A stretch of 47,002 nucleotides of DNA, taken from Bacteroidales bacterium (GTDB lineage Bacteria > Bacteroidota > Bacteroidia > Bacteroidales > P3). Numbering within the stretch: position 1 is the stretch's first letter; each line of letters starts with the position of its first letter. Where the stretch lies: contig JAKSMR010000003.1 in assembly GCA_024400495.1 (NCBI GenBank), positions 69,862-116,863 on the forward strand. The letters are read 5' to 3'. Under the pieces are notes generated by a model, which saw nothing but the letters and a program-made list of their open reading frames with translations, was not told the DNA's origin and ran no database searches. A program made the position numbers and the translations under genes. This document shows, in pieces, positions 9,111 through 17,200 of the stretch.

Positions 9111-9938
9111 ATGAAAAAAGTAATTGCTTTGATGTCGATAGTTGGACTGTTGACATTCGCTAATTTCAATGGTATCATGGCTCAGGACGCTGTAGAGGCA
9201 CCCGCTGCTGAAGCAACCGAGCAGGTTGAAGAAACCAACGACACCGCCGCAGTTGAAGCTGCTGCCGAAGAAGTTGTTGAAGAAGTTGCCGCTGAGGAAG
9301 AAGCCAGCAAAACTTTCCACCAGGTACTCAAAGAGAAGTACATCCAGGGTGGTGCAGGCTGGATGACCCCCGTACTCCTCTGCCTTATCCTCGGTATGGC
9401 TCTCGTTATCGAGCGCATTCTCTATCTCAACATGGCTACCACCAATGTTAAGAAACTTCTTGAGGGTATCGAAGAAAACGTACAGAAAGGCGACTACAAC
9501 GGTGCCAAGGAACTCTGCCGCAACACCCGTGGCCCTGTCGCTTCTATCTTCTATCAGGGTCTCGACCGTATCAACGAAGGTCTTGAGAACGTAGAAAAAG
9601 CTGTTACCTCCTACGGTGGTGTACAGATGGCTCGTCTCGAGAGCAACATGACTTGGATCACCCTGTTCATCGCCCTCGCTCCTTCCTTCGGATTCCTCGG
9701 TACCGTTATCGGTATGGTTCAGGCATTCGACGATATCGAAGCTGCAGGTGATATCAGCCCCACCGTTGTAGCTGGTGGTATGAAGGTTGCTCTTTTGACC
9801 ACCGTATTCGGTCTTATCGTAGCAATCATCCTTCAGATCTTCTACAACTACCTCCTTACCAAGATTGAAAGCCTCGTATCCGAAATGGAAGATGGTTCCA
9901 TCTCCTTCATGGATATCCTCGTTAAGAACCAGAAATAA
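9111..9938 (+). CDS. exbB: ExbB/TolQ/MotA-type proton-channel subunit
   Basis: ExbB forms the inner-membrane proton-channel scaffold that, with ExbD, powers TonB-dependent transport. The 275-residue protein starts at the ATG at 9111. It has a cleavable signal-like N-terminus (ending IMAQ), then an Ala/Glu-rich linker at about residues 25-68, three transmembrane helices at about 84-104, 182-205 and 223-248, and the family segment LAPSFGFLGTVIGMVQAF followed by SPTVVAGGMKVALLTTVFGL. The acidic linker is longer than in E. coli ExbB but is usual in Bacteroidales. It is the first gene of a four-gene operon. Confidence 0.93.
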   Translation: MKKVIALMSIVGLLTFANFNGIMAQDAVEAPAAEATEQVEETNDTAAVEAAAEEVVEEVAAEEEASKTFHQVLKEKYIQGGAGWMTPVLLCLILGMALVIERILYLNMATTNVKKLLEGIEENVQKGDYNGAKELCRNTRGPVASIFYQGLDRINEGLENVEKAVTSYGGVQMARLESNMTWITLFIALAPSFGFLGTVIGMVQAFDDIEAAGDISPTVVAGGMKVALLTTVFGLIVAIILQIFYNYLLTKIESLVSEMEDGSISFMDILVKNQK

Positions 9939-9990
9939 TAGTTCTAAGGAGTAATACATTATTTATTAACATTAAAATTCCTTAACTATT

Positions 9991-10422
9991 ATGCTCGAAA
10001 AGACAAGAAAACTCATCACTTGGATTTGCCTGGCAGTAGCAGTTCTTGGTAGCGTAAGCGCCATCATCTTTGCCATGACCAAATCCGCTGCCCTCTATGG
10101 CGTAGCATACGGAATCCTTCTCGCAGCTCTTGTACTTGCAGTTCTCTTCATCATCGGCTTCTCTGCTACCGCACTTATCAAGAGCGGAAAACAGGGCATC
10201 ATGAACGCTCTGAAAGTACTGGGCGTCGTTGTAGTAGTATTGCTGGTTGCCTTCCTCCTTTCCAAAGGTGACGACGTCAACCCTCTTCTCCTCGAGAAGA
10301 ACGAACTCTCCAATGGCGCTTCCAAGCTCATTGGCGCAGGTGCAATTACCGTCTACATCCTTGTAATTGGAGCTTTCCTCTCCATTTTATACGTAGAAGT
10401 ATCCAAAGCTTTTAAAAAGTAA
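9991..10422 (+). CDS. Four-helix inner-membrane protein between exbB and exbD
   Basis: A 143-residue protein with four predicted membrane helices at about 7-29, 35-60, 73-92 and 112-137. Its short charged loop (KGDDVNPLLLEKNELSNG) lies between helices 3 and 4. I recognise no named domain; proteins of this size occur at the same place in other Bacteroidales exb operons, which suggests a Bacteroidales-specific accessory part of the energy-transducing complex. It starts 52 bp after exbB and ends 8 bp before exbD. Confidence 0.8.
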   Translation: MLEKTRKLITWICLAVAVLGSVSAIIFAMTKSAALYGVAYGILLAALVLAVLFIIGFSATALIKSGKQGIMNALKVLGVVVVVLLVAFLLSKGDDVNPLLLEKNELSNGASKLIGAGAITVYILVIGAFLSILYVEVSKAFKK

Positions 10423-10430
10423 ATTAATCT

Positions 10431-11021
10431 ATGGCAAAAAGAAAAACTCCGGGTTTAAATACCAGTTCAATGTCCGATATCTCGTTCTTGCTGCTGACAT
10501 TCTTCCTGATGACCTCCAGCATCAACACCGATATGGGTATTGCACGCCGTCTGCCTCCTCCTGTACCGGAGAATACGGAAATTCCGGATGTTCGCGAGAG
10601 AAATATCTTTGTTGTTATGATCAACAGCAAAGACAAGGTTCTCTTCAACGGTGAAGTAGGAGATGTAAGTCTCCTCAAAGACCGCGCCAAGGAGTTCTTG
10701 GGCAACCCCAACGACGACCCCAACCTCCCCGAAAAGGAGAATGTTGTCATCGACGGCCTCAAGAAACACTATCCCAACGGTTATCCCGTATCTAAAGGTG
10801 TGATCTCCCTGCGCAACGACCGTGGTACCTCGTACGACATCTACTTCCGCGTACAGAACGAGTTGGCTGCAGCCATCAACGAAATGCGTAATGAGCTCTC
10901 CAACGCAGAGTTCAGCAAAGGATACGCCGACATTACCGAACAACAGCGCGAAGCCATCGACGCAGCAATCCCCATTGCTATCTCCGAGGCTGAGCCTACA
11001 AAGATAGGAGGAAATAACTAA
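10431..11021 (+). CDS. exbD: ExbD/TolR biopolymer transport protein, first copy
   Basis: A single-helix ExbD-family protein of 196 residues. The helix at about 17-32 follows SSMSDISFLLLTFFLM, where D16 is the conserved proton-carrying aspartate. The periplasmic part is longer than in E. coli ExbD (about 140 residues) and contains the insert NDDPNLPEKENVVIDGLKK. Its stop codon TAA overlaps the next ATG by one base (TAATG), so the two exbD copies are translationally coupled. They probably form a heteromeric ExbD pair. Confidence 0.92.
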   Translation: MAKRKTPGLNTSSMSDISFLLLTFFLMTSSINTDMGIARRLPPPVPENTEIPDVRERNIFVVMINSKDKVLFNGEVGDVSLLKDRAKEFLGNPNDDPNLPEKENVVIDGLKKHYPNGYPVSKGVISLRNDRGTSYDIYFRVQNELAAAINEMRNELSNAEFSKGYADITEQQREAIDAAIPIAISEAEPTKIGGNN

Positions 11022-11488
11022 TGGCACGATTTACAGGTAAAAAAGCCAAAGAGACCCCTGAACTCAACATGGGCTCTATGTCGGACATTATCTTCATGCT
11101 CCTCTTCTTCTTCATGGTAATTACCACCATGCGCGAAAGCACCCTCTTCGTTAAGATTACTCCTCCTCAGGGTACTGAGGTTAGTAAACTGGAAAAGAAA
11201 AGCCTCGTTAGCTACATCAACATTGGTGTACCTACCCCTCAGTTCCAGGCCACTTATGGTAAGGAACCTTGCATCCAACTTAACGACCAGATTGCTGAAG
11301 TATCCGACATCGCAACATTTGTAGAACTCGAACGCTCTGCACGTTCCGAAGCTGACCGTCCCTTGCTCACCATGGCCATCAAAGCTGACCAAGACGCTAA
11401 GATGGGTATGATAAGCGACATCAAGCAGGAACTCCGTGCTACTGGCGCATTCCGTATCTTCTACAACGCACGTAAAGGTAAAGAATAA
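11021..11488 (+). CDS. exbD: ExbD/TolR biopolymer transport protein, second copy
   Basis: The second ExbD paralogue, 155 residues, with the motif GSMSDIIFMLLFFFMV in which D22 is the conserved membrane aspartate. It starts on the last base of the stop codon of the first copy. The operon ends here at a strong terminator. No tonB gene follows, although tonB often lies next to exbD genes, so the partner must be encoded elsewhere. Confidence 0.92.
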   Translation: MARFTGKKAKETPELNMGSMSDIIFMLLFFFMVITTMRESTLFVKITPPQGTEVSKLEKKSLVSYINIGVPTPQFQATYGKEPCIQLNDQIAEVSDIATFVELERSARSEADRPLLTMAIKADQDAKMGMISDIKQELRATGAFRIFYNARKGKE

Positions 11489-11511
11489 CCCTCCAATACG
11501 TGATACAAAAG

Positions 11512-11548
11512 AACGGCCGTCCTCTCCCGGATGGCCGTTTCTTTATTT
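11512..11548 (+). terminator. Rho-independent terminator of the exb operon
   Basis: An 11-bp stem, AACGGCCGTCC with GGATGGCCGTT (one G-T pair), closes a six-base loop and is followed by TCTTTATTT. It lies 23 bp after the exbD stop. Confidence 0.9.
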
Positions 11549-11784
11549 CCAACACCTCCCTCACCACACGCTCCCGCCCCAAGGAATACTGCTTGACTGA
11601 TAGTTTATAAAACTAGACTTAGATAGAGCCTACTCCTTGGTCGTGAGAAACGAAAGCTTGTCATGGAATCCTTGTAGAGATAATTGCATTTCTGTATTGC
11701 GACTGGCGGTCGGGGTGGTTAACTGGATATAGTCTTTATGGCGCAATAGTGACTCAGGAAGCATATATGATACTCTAGATAGAA
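11549..11784. other. Intergenic region between two terminators, possible small RNA
   Basis: No convincing coding frame. It contains a TAGTTT-ATA-AAACTA hairpin (about 11601-11615), two or three units resembling degraded 11-bp repeats on the minus strand (TAGGCTCTATC, TAAGTCTAGTT; 11611-11632), and a terminator-like hairpin at its right end. A small RNA ending at 11816 is possible, but no TAnnTTTG promoter box is seen, so this is weak. Confidence 0.35.
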
Positions 11785-11816
11785 AAGGTCGGGCTTTGAT
11801 TGCCCGACCTTGTTTT
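11785..11816 (+). terminator. Strong hairpin, probably terminator (either direction)
   Basis: A perfect 10-bp stem, AAGGTCGGGC with GCCCGACCTT, has a seven-base loop and is followed by GTTTTCTTG. On the minus strand it could also stop transcripts coming from the gene at 11932-13326. Confidence 0.75.
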
Positions 11817-11834
11817 CTTGTATCTTATCCGACT

Positions 11835-11921
11835 GGTATCTGGTTATTGTTCGATTGTTGCTCAAATGGCATCCGGTTGTTGGCCGTTGGTATCTGATTG
11901 CTGCCCGATTGTTGGCTGGTT
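11835..11921. repeat. 11-bp phased degenerate array II (8 units)
   Basis: Units GGTATCTGGTT, ATTGTTCGATT, GTTGCTCAAAT, GGCATCCGGTT, a 10-bp GTTGGCCGTT, GGTATCTGATT, GCTGCCCGATT and GTTGGCTGGTT follow each other. The period is the same as in the arrays at 3186, 13951 and 41943 but the local consensus differs (GNTNNCYGRTT). It lies immediately 3' of the stop codon of the leftward gene ending at 11932. Confidence 0.75.
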
Positions 11922-11931
11922 ACGAGAACGG

Positions 11932-13326
11932 CTAACCTTGTTCTATGTGACGGAGGACTACTCGGCAGTTGTAATGCTCACGGAGGTATTTTGCCATCTG
12001 TTCTGCGCAATAGACGGAGCGATGCTGGCCGCCTGTACAGCCAAAACTCACCATCAGACTTGAAAAACCTCGTTCGATATAGTTCTCTACTGCAGGACAC
12101 ACAATTCCCTTCACGTGCTCCAAAAAATCGGCCACCTCGGGCTTTTCCTGGAGGAAATCGATCACGGGCTTGTCCTTGCCGCAGATGTGCTTGTATTGCT
12201 CATATCGGCCGGGATTAGGGAGCGCACGACAGTCGAACACGAAACCGCCGCCATTTCCACTCTTGTCGGGAGGAATGCCTTTGCGATAGGAGAAGCTGAA
12301 GATCTTCACATTCAACTTGTCATCCTTAGGCTGGAAGTCCTCGTGTTTGGTGATTGCATTCCAGACGTTCTGCAGCTCGGGGATATCGATCGGGAATGTG
12401 TTGCTATTGAGGATATTGCGCAAGTTTGCCACAGCTAGGGGAATACTGCGCACGAAATAATCCTTCTTCTCAAAGAAGCCTCTATATCCATAGGCGCCCA
12501 TGGCCTGCATCATTCTCACCAAGACATAGCCGTAGAACTTGCTTCGGAACGCCTCCTTGTCGAACTCGACATATTGGGAGAGCTGTCCGATATAATAATC
12601 CAGAAGTTCGGCTCGAAGATGGTCGGGGATCTCTGATTTGGCGCTATAGAGCAACGAAGCTACGTCATATTGGGCTGCTCCTCTCCTACCCCCTTGGAAA
12701 TCGATATAGTACAATTCCCCGTCGGAAGCGATCATGATGTTCCTTGCTTGGAAATCGCGATAGAGGAAATAGGAGCAATCCTCGTCTAGAATATAGTCAA
12801 TGAAACGATTGAAGTCATCCTCAAGATACTGTTCATTGAAAGGGATATACGCCAGTTTAAGAAAGAAATACTTGAAGTAGTTCAGATCCCATTGTACCGA
12901 CTGCCGATCGAAGTCAGACCGAGGATAGGCTTTGCTGAAATCAAGGTCTCTGCATCGAGTCTGGAAGAGAACCAGGTCGCTCAACACGCGACGGTAGATG
13001 GTGCGGATTTCCTCTTCGATATTCTCTCCGCTCTGACGTCTTGCCGTAAGATGGGCATAAAGCGTAGTATCGCCCAAATCCTGCTGGAGATACATCGTTT
13101 TGTCTTCGCTAACGGCATAGATCTCCGGGACACGAAGTCCACGAGCCTTCATCTCACGCGCATAGTAGATGAACGCCTCGTTTTCACGGACATCGCCATT
13201 CACGGCAGCCATACATTTATGTGTGGCGCCTTCTATGCGATAATAACGACGGTTGGAGCCGTTGGCCGAGATGGGAACCTTATTCAGGCAAGGTTCTCCG
13301 GCCCATGCTTCGAAAAGGGTATCCAT
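11932..13326 (-). CDS. Fusion: AmgK/APH-like sugar kinase plus RapZ C-terminal domain
   Basis: A 464-residue two-domain protein. Residues 1 to about 325 are an aminoglycoside-phosphotransferase-fold kinase with the loop YRDFQARNIM (catalytic D191, N196) and metal aspartate D209 in YIDFQ, resembling AmgK cell-wall amino-sugar kinases. Residues about 338-464 are the RapZ C-terminal domain (FDCRALPNPG, then FGCTGGQHRSVYCAEQ at 428-443), which in E. coli RapZ senses glucosamine-6-phosphate and binds regulatory RNA. The P-loop ATPase half of E. coli RapZ is absent and the kinase takes its place. It is the last gene of a leftward operon, 13 bp after bactofilin. A role in amino-sugar salvage with built-in sensing is inference. 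No MurU partner is adjacent. Confidence 0.85.
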   Translation of the reverse strand: MDTLFEAWAGEPCLNKVPISANGSNRRYYRIEGATHKCMAAVNGDVRENEAFIYYAREMKARGLRVPEIYAVSEDKTMYLQQDLGDTTLYAHLTARRQSGENIEEEIRTIYRRVLSDLVLFQTRCRDLDFSKAYPRSDFDRQSVQWDLNYFKYFFLKLAYIPFNEQYLEDDFNRFIDYILDEDCSYFLYRDFQARNIMIASDGELYYIDFQGGRRGAAQYDVASLLYSAKSEIPDHLRAELLDYYIGQLSQYVEFDKEAFRSKFYGYVLVRMMQAMGAYGYRGFFEKKDYFVRSIPLAVANLRNILNSNTFPIDIPELQNVWNAITKHEDFQPKDDKLNVKIFSFSYRKGIPPDKSGNGGGFVFDCRALPNPGRYEQYKHICGKDKPVIDFLQEKPEVADFLEHVKGIVCPAVENYIERGFSSLMVSFGCTGGQHRSVYCAEQMAKYLREHYNCRVVLRHIEQG

Positions 13327-13339
13327 GAGTGTGGTGCTG

Positions 13340-13753
13340 TTATTTCTGAGGCTGAGCGTTCTGATTCTGAGCAGCCTGAGCCTGCTGGGCGGAGGCTTCC
13401 CTCTTTACCTCGTCGAGCATGCGGCAGCTGCCGGAGAAGGTGGCGCCGGGTTCGATAGAGAGCTTGTTGATCAGAATGTCGCCCTTGATGTTTGCCGAAG
13501 CATGGAGAGCCAGAAGCTCCTGAACGCTAACATTGCCGACAACAGTACCGATGATGTTGGCATTCTGACAGATGACATTACCGGTCACAACACCCGATTC
13601 GCCGATGACCAGCTTGCCGTTCAAAGTGATGTTACCTTGAAGAACGCCATCAAGACGAAAATCGCCAACAGCCGTGATATTACCTTTGATCTGAGTCCCT
13701 TTTGTGATGAAATTAATAGGACCAGTTTCCATTTCTGAATTAGCCTTTGCCAT
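13340..13753 (-). CDS. Bactofilin-family cytoskeletal protein
   Basis: Bactofilins polymerise without nucleotide into filaments that scaffold envelope or cell-shape machinery. The 137-residue protein starts at the ATG at 13753 (MAKANSEMETG). An upstream in-frame ATG would add residues unlike the family. The core is a right-handed beta helix of hydrophobic-Gly repeats: TQIKGNITAVGDFRLDGVLQ, GNITLNGKLVIGESGVVTGN, then GTVVGNVSVQELLALHASANI. A Gln/Ala/Asn-rich tail (about 115-137) is disordered. It lies 13 bp upstream of the kinase/RapZ gene and has its own promoter at 13821-13852. Confidence 0.93.
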   Translation of the reverse strand: MAKANSEMETGPINFITKGTQIKGNITAVGDFRLDGVLQGNITLNGKLVIGESGVVTGNVICQNANIIGTVVGNVSVQELLALHASANIKGDILINKLSIEPGATFSGSCRMLDEVKREASAQQAQAAQNQNAQPQK

Positions 13754-13820
13754 ATTATATTCTATATTCCAATATATTAAACCATAAGTACAGGACAAAT
13801 CCCATACACATTGAACCTTG

Positions 13821-13852
13821 CAAAATTACACAAAAAATATCAATTCTGCAAA
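13821..13852 (-). promoter_or_regulatory. Promoter of the bactofilin-kinase/RapZ operon
   Basis: On the minus strand TTTG (13852-13849), 20 bp, then TAATTTTG (13828-13821) match both parts of the Bacteroidota promoter. Transcription would start near 13815, giving a leader of about 60 nt before the ATG at 13753. Confidence 0.7.
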
Positions 13853-13950
13853 TATTTCTTTCCAAAATTCTTCTTCAAGTACCAAACAACAAGTTGCCAA
13901 CAGCCAACCTGACTCTTGGTTTCCACCACCTTGCCTCGTGAATTCGCGAC

Positions 13951-14016
13951 GCAAAGCAGACGCTAGATAGAGGCTAGATAGGCGCTAGTGTATGGCTAGT
14001 GCGAAGCTAGGGGCTG
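13951..14016 (-). repeat. 11-bp phased degenerate array III (6 units)
   Basis: On the plus strand CTAG begins at 13963, 13974, 13985, 13996 and 14007, exactly 11 bp apart, giving units GCTAGATAGAG, GCTAGATAGGC, GCTAGTGTATG, GCTAGTGCGAA and GCTAGGGGCTG, preceded by GCAAAGCAGAC. On the minus strand (the strand of the flanking genes) these read TAGCGCCTATC, TAGCCATACAC and so on, the same words as in arrays I and IV. It lies about 60 bp 3' of the DUF748 gene. The rest of the gap at 13754-14075 holds the bactofilin promoter and nothing else I recognise. Confidence 0.85.
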
Positions 14017-14075
14017 CTTGGTGTATGGCTAACCCCTTGAATCAAGAAGAGTCGGGTGAGCAGAAAGACCTCGGA

Positions 14076-16085
14076 TTATTCTTCTACTTTGATCTCGGAA
14101 GAAATCGCATAGCCCGTCTTCTTGCCTCGCTGTGAGGAAGTTGTAACCTTGAGCTGACGTGCAGGAACACCGATCTCCTCCATATGGCGACGAACCATCA
14201 TGTTTCTTCCTTCCGCGAGGTTCATCGTGCTGTCGTTTTCCGAAGAGGCGATCTGCTGTTCCATGGTAATCACCACGTTACTGTCGTAACCTGCCACCTG
14301 GGCGAGCTGATCCATAACGTAATATTGTTCAGAGGTGAACCCTCTTTGCGTTGCATCAAACGGCAGGAACTCCAAGTCGTTGTTCGAAAGTCCCAAGGCG
14401 TCGGCAATTCCGCGGGCAGGACTAGTAGCCACCTTGACCAAGAGGTTTCCCAAAGTCTTCCAAACCAGCTTCATGTAGGAGAACTCAGGATTGTCGATAT
14501 TTCCAGAGATAGGAAGATCGATCTTCACCTTATCATCCTTATCCTTAAGCACATACAACGCAGCCTTGAGAGGAATATGGAGAGCCGAGTCCACATCCTT
14601 GCGACGCTTTCCGACCTCTGGTTTATAGATATCGATATGATTATCGCCCTTCAGTTCCGAATGGTTGATGGAGTTCATGCTCGTGAAGGAGAAGACACCA
14701 TTGGTGAAAGGCTGAGCCAGATATTTGACCATATAGGGGGAAAGGTCCTGAAGCTGCACATTTTTGATGTTCAGACGAAGATCTTGATGACGTTTTATGT
14801 CATCGAGACTGCCTTTCCAATCCACGATTGCGTGACCACCATGAGGCAGCATCGCGAAGAGTTTCAGCGCATTGTCACCCGAGAGGGAGAGGTTGTCGGC
14901 CTCGGCACGAATCTTTGTCACAGGGAAGGTGAACGGATCCGGAAGCGTGTGGTCGCCATAGACAAACGAAGCATTGTTCAGTCTGAACTGTCCGATGTTC
15001 AGCTTCATCGGCTTCGACTCGTTGGCCGTTGCCGAAGAATCGCGGAATTGATCCTCGATAACATCCTCTGCAACAACCTCTTCGGCAGGTTTCTTCACAT
15101 CGAAGAGACGAGAGAAGTTGGAACCATTATTATAGAGGTCGAAGCGGGACGAAAGGTCGTCGACCGTAACCGAGGCAATATCAAACAGGTTGTCGGCCAG
15201 CATGATCTTGTTGACGACCACCCCGAGATTGGAGCAAGCTAGCACGTCGGCACCTTGATTGTCCTTGATATCTGCGCCAGAAAGTGTCAAACCTCCATTG
15301 ATAACCATATTCATTATCTGGCTCAGATTTCCCTTGGCATGGATGTCGGCAGCAAGAGTGCCCTTTACCGAACCAACATTCATAAAGTCAGCGAGATAAG
15401 CCTTCACGTTACTTATAGCGAACTGGTCGAGTTTCAGGTCCACGTCGAAGTCGTTGGTCTCCATCGTATATTTGAGTGCCGTGTTGAGCGTGCCTCCGTC
15501 GGCAAGCGCCAAAGTGACGCCAGCTTCGGTCTGTTCCTCGCCGCTAAAATAGACGCCAGGAACCTCGATGTTGACATCCTTCAGCTTCCACTCGCTACCC
15601 TTCTGAAGGTCGGCATAATACACCTTCCAATGGCTGAGACGGATGTTGTAGAAACCCATAGCCCAGTTGCTCGACGTCGTGTCCTCCTCCTTGTCGGGAT
15701 CGGGAGCGAAGTGGTCGATGATGGAAGTAAAATTGAACTTGTCGCCATTCTGCAGCACGTTCACATCCAGATCGGTCAGGATAAGATGGCGCACATAGAC
15801 CTCCTTCGTGATCAGCTTGCGCAGCTTCACACTCACGTCGAGCGTGTCGAACGAGAGGAACTCCGAGACCTTGTCGTCCTCATAAACAGCCAGATCGTAG
15901 ATCTTTACCGTACCGGTATAGACATTCACCTTCAGTTTGTCGACATTAATCTTGCGGCCTATCAAATCTTCGCCATGCTTATTCACATATCCTTTGGCGA
16001 TAGGCGACACCAAAAGCGAAATCAAGATAAAAAGTGCTACTATGGAAGAAAGCACAATCAGTATAATTTTCAATACTTTATTCAT
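14076..16085 (-). CDS. AsmA-like DUF748 envelope protein
   Basis: A 669-residue protein starting at the ATG at 16085 (MNKVLKIILIVLSSIVALF), with one N-terminal membrane helix at about 4-26 and a large periplasmic part. The segment SALHIPLKAALYVLKDKDDK followed by VKIDLPISGNIDNPEFSYM is the DUF748 signature of the AsmA/TamB-like superfamily, whose beta-groove proteins carry lipids between membranes or affect outer-membrane assembly. A C-terminal OmpA-like segment (NVVITMEQQIASSENDST, RRHMEEIGVPARQ) completes it. It is leftward, with a promoter box divergent from that of the glycan cassette. Substrate unknown. Confidence 0.85.
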   Translation of the reverse strand: MNKVLKIILIVLSSIVALFILISLLVSPIAKGYVNKHGEDLIGRKINVDKLKVNVYTGTVKIYDLAVYEDDKVSEFLSFDTLDVSVKLRKLITKEVYVRHLILTDLDVNVLQNGDKFNFTSIIDHFAPDPDKEEDTTSSNWAMGFYNIRLSHWKVYYADLQKGSEWKLKDVNIEVPGVYFSGEEQTEAGVTLALADGGTLNTALKYTMETNDFDVDLKLDQFAISNVKAYLADFMNVGSVKGTLAADIHAKGNLSQIMNMVINGGLTLSGADIKDNQGADVLACSNLGVVVNKIMLADNLFDIASVTVDDLSSRFDLYNNGSNFSRLFDVKKPAEEVVAEDVIEDQFRDSSATANESKPMKLNIGQFRLNNASFVYGDHTLPDPFTFPVTKIRAEADNLSLSGDNALKLFAMLPHGGHAIVDWKGSLDDIKRHQDLRLNIKNVQLQDLSPYMVKYLAQPFTNGVFSFTSMNSINHSELKGDNHIDIYKPEVGKRRKDVDSALHIPLKAALYVLKDKDDKVKIDLPISGNIDNPEFSYMKLVWKTLGNLLVKVATSPARGIADALGLSNNDLEFLPFDATQRGFTSEQYYVMDQLAQVAGYDSNVVITMEQQIASSENDSTMNLAEGRNMMVRRHMEEIGVPARQLKVTTSSQRGKKTGYAISSEIKVEE

Positions 16086-16109
16086 AATCTTCAAAAAGTT
16101 TTCAGGCCA

Positions 16110-16117
16110 CAAAGATA
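16110..16117 (-). promoter_or_regulatory. -7 box of the DUF748 gene
   Basis: The minus strand reads TATCTTTG, a perfect TAnnTTTG, 24 bp before the ATG at 16085. The leader would be under 20 nt. Confidence 0.6.
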
Positions 16118-16147
16118 ATAATAATTTACCAATTGGAAAATAATTCG

Positions 16148-16155
16148 TATCTTTG
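16148..16155 (+). promoter_or_regulatory. -7 box of the polyol-phosphate glycan cassette
   Basis: TATCTTTG followed by CAAAC is a perfect -7 box, 32 bp before the ATG at 16188. It is back to back with the box at 16110-16117, so the two operons diverge from a region of about 100 bp. Further internal promoters were not seen up to 23777, so the eight genes may form one transcript. Confidence 0.65.
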
Positions 16156-16187
16156 CAAACTATTAAATATAGATATAATTATTACTA

Positions 16188-17198
16188 ATGGTTAAAATAT
16201 CAGTCATTCTGCCCGTTTATGGTGTCTCCGCATATATTGAAAAATGTACGGCTTCGCTCCTTTCCCAGACCTTGCAGGAAATGGAGTTCCTGTTTGTCGA
16301 CGACCATGGTCCCGACAACAGTATCGAGCTTGTACAGAAGATGATCGAGAACCATCCTCGCAAAGATCAGTTCCGTTTCCTCAAGCCCGAGCACAATATG
16401 GGTGCCGGAATGGCCCGCAACTTCGGCATCCCTTATGCCACAGGCGAATACATCTCCTTTGTCGACAGCGACGACTGGGTTGAGCCAACCATGTTCGAAG
16501 AGCTTTACAACAAAGCCAGCGCCCTTCATACCGACCTCTGCTGCTGCCAGATGCAGAAAGTCTATCCCGACGGCCACAAAGGCGACATCCTTCAGAACCC
16601 CCACATCCCCGAAGGGCCTATCACACAAGAGAGCCGACGCCACTTCCTCTCCAACTACGTCTCCCTCTTTGCTTCGTTCATCTATCGCAGAGAGTGGATT
16701 CTCGAAAAGCAGATCGCCTTCCCCGAGGACCGTTGTGCCGACGACAGCTATTTCGTTTCCTGCGTCGTGATGCAAGCCCAGAGCATCTCTTACGTCAACA
16801 AACCCTTCTATCAATATCTCATCCGTCCCGGCTCGGTATGCACCACCAAGGACAGCACCAAATACCAGAAACGACTCACCGTTTTCGGCAAGCTCATGAG
16901 CTATGCCAAGCAGCAGAATATCTACCAGGAGTTCCAGCCCGAAGTCGACTTCCTCTACATCAAGAAAGGCTACCTCTCCTCGGTATTCAACTATATCACC
17001 AACTCCACAACCCCCACCAGCCAGACCATACGAAGCATCAAAGACGAGCTGGTGAAGCAGGTGCCCCACTACAAGGACAACCCCTACCTCAAGAGCAAGA
17101 TGAGCATGCGTTGCCTCATCTGGCTCATCAACGCCATGCCACAACTGGCATCGAAGATCATCAAACCCTACGCCCGACGCAAAGAAATGACTGTTTAA
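16188..17198 (+). CDS. Glycosyltransferase family 2
   Basis: An inverting GT-A glycosyltransferase of 336 residues, cytosolic face. The N-terminus VKISVILPVYGVSAYIEKC, the segment FLFVDDHGPDNS and the metal-binding DSDDW motif (D93, D95, D96) are typical of GT2. The helix-rich C-terminal third has basic residues that could contact membrane. It should transfer a sugar from a nucleotide donor to a lipid-linked glycan, but the donor and acceptor cannot be read from sequence. It is the first gene of the cassette and ends two bases before the next ATG. Confidence 0.92.
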   Translation: MVKISVILPVYGVSAYIEKCTASLLSQTLQEMEFLFVDDHGPDNSIELVQKMIENHPRKDQFRFLKPEHNMGAGMARNFGIPYATGEYISFVDSDDWVEPTMFEELYNKASALHTDLCCCQMQKVYPDGHKGDILQNPHIPEGPITQESRRHFLSNYVSLFASFIYRREWILEKQIAFPEDRCADDSYFVSCVVMQAQSISYVNKPFYQYLIRPGSVCTTKDSTKYQKRLTVFGKLMSYAKQQNIYQEFQPEVDFLYIKKGYLSSVFNYITNSTTPTSQTIRSIKDELVKQVPHYKDNPYLKSKMSMRCLIWLINAMPQLASKIIKPYARRKEMTV

Positions 17199-17200
17199 CT

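Noticed and set aside
11549-11784. 6S RNA, tmRNA or RNase P RNA between the two terminators
   Set aside because: None of the conserved cores of these RNAs is recognisable, and there is no promoter box; kept only as a possible small RNA.
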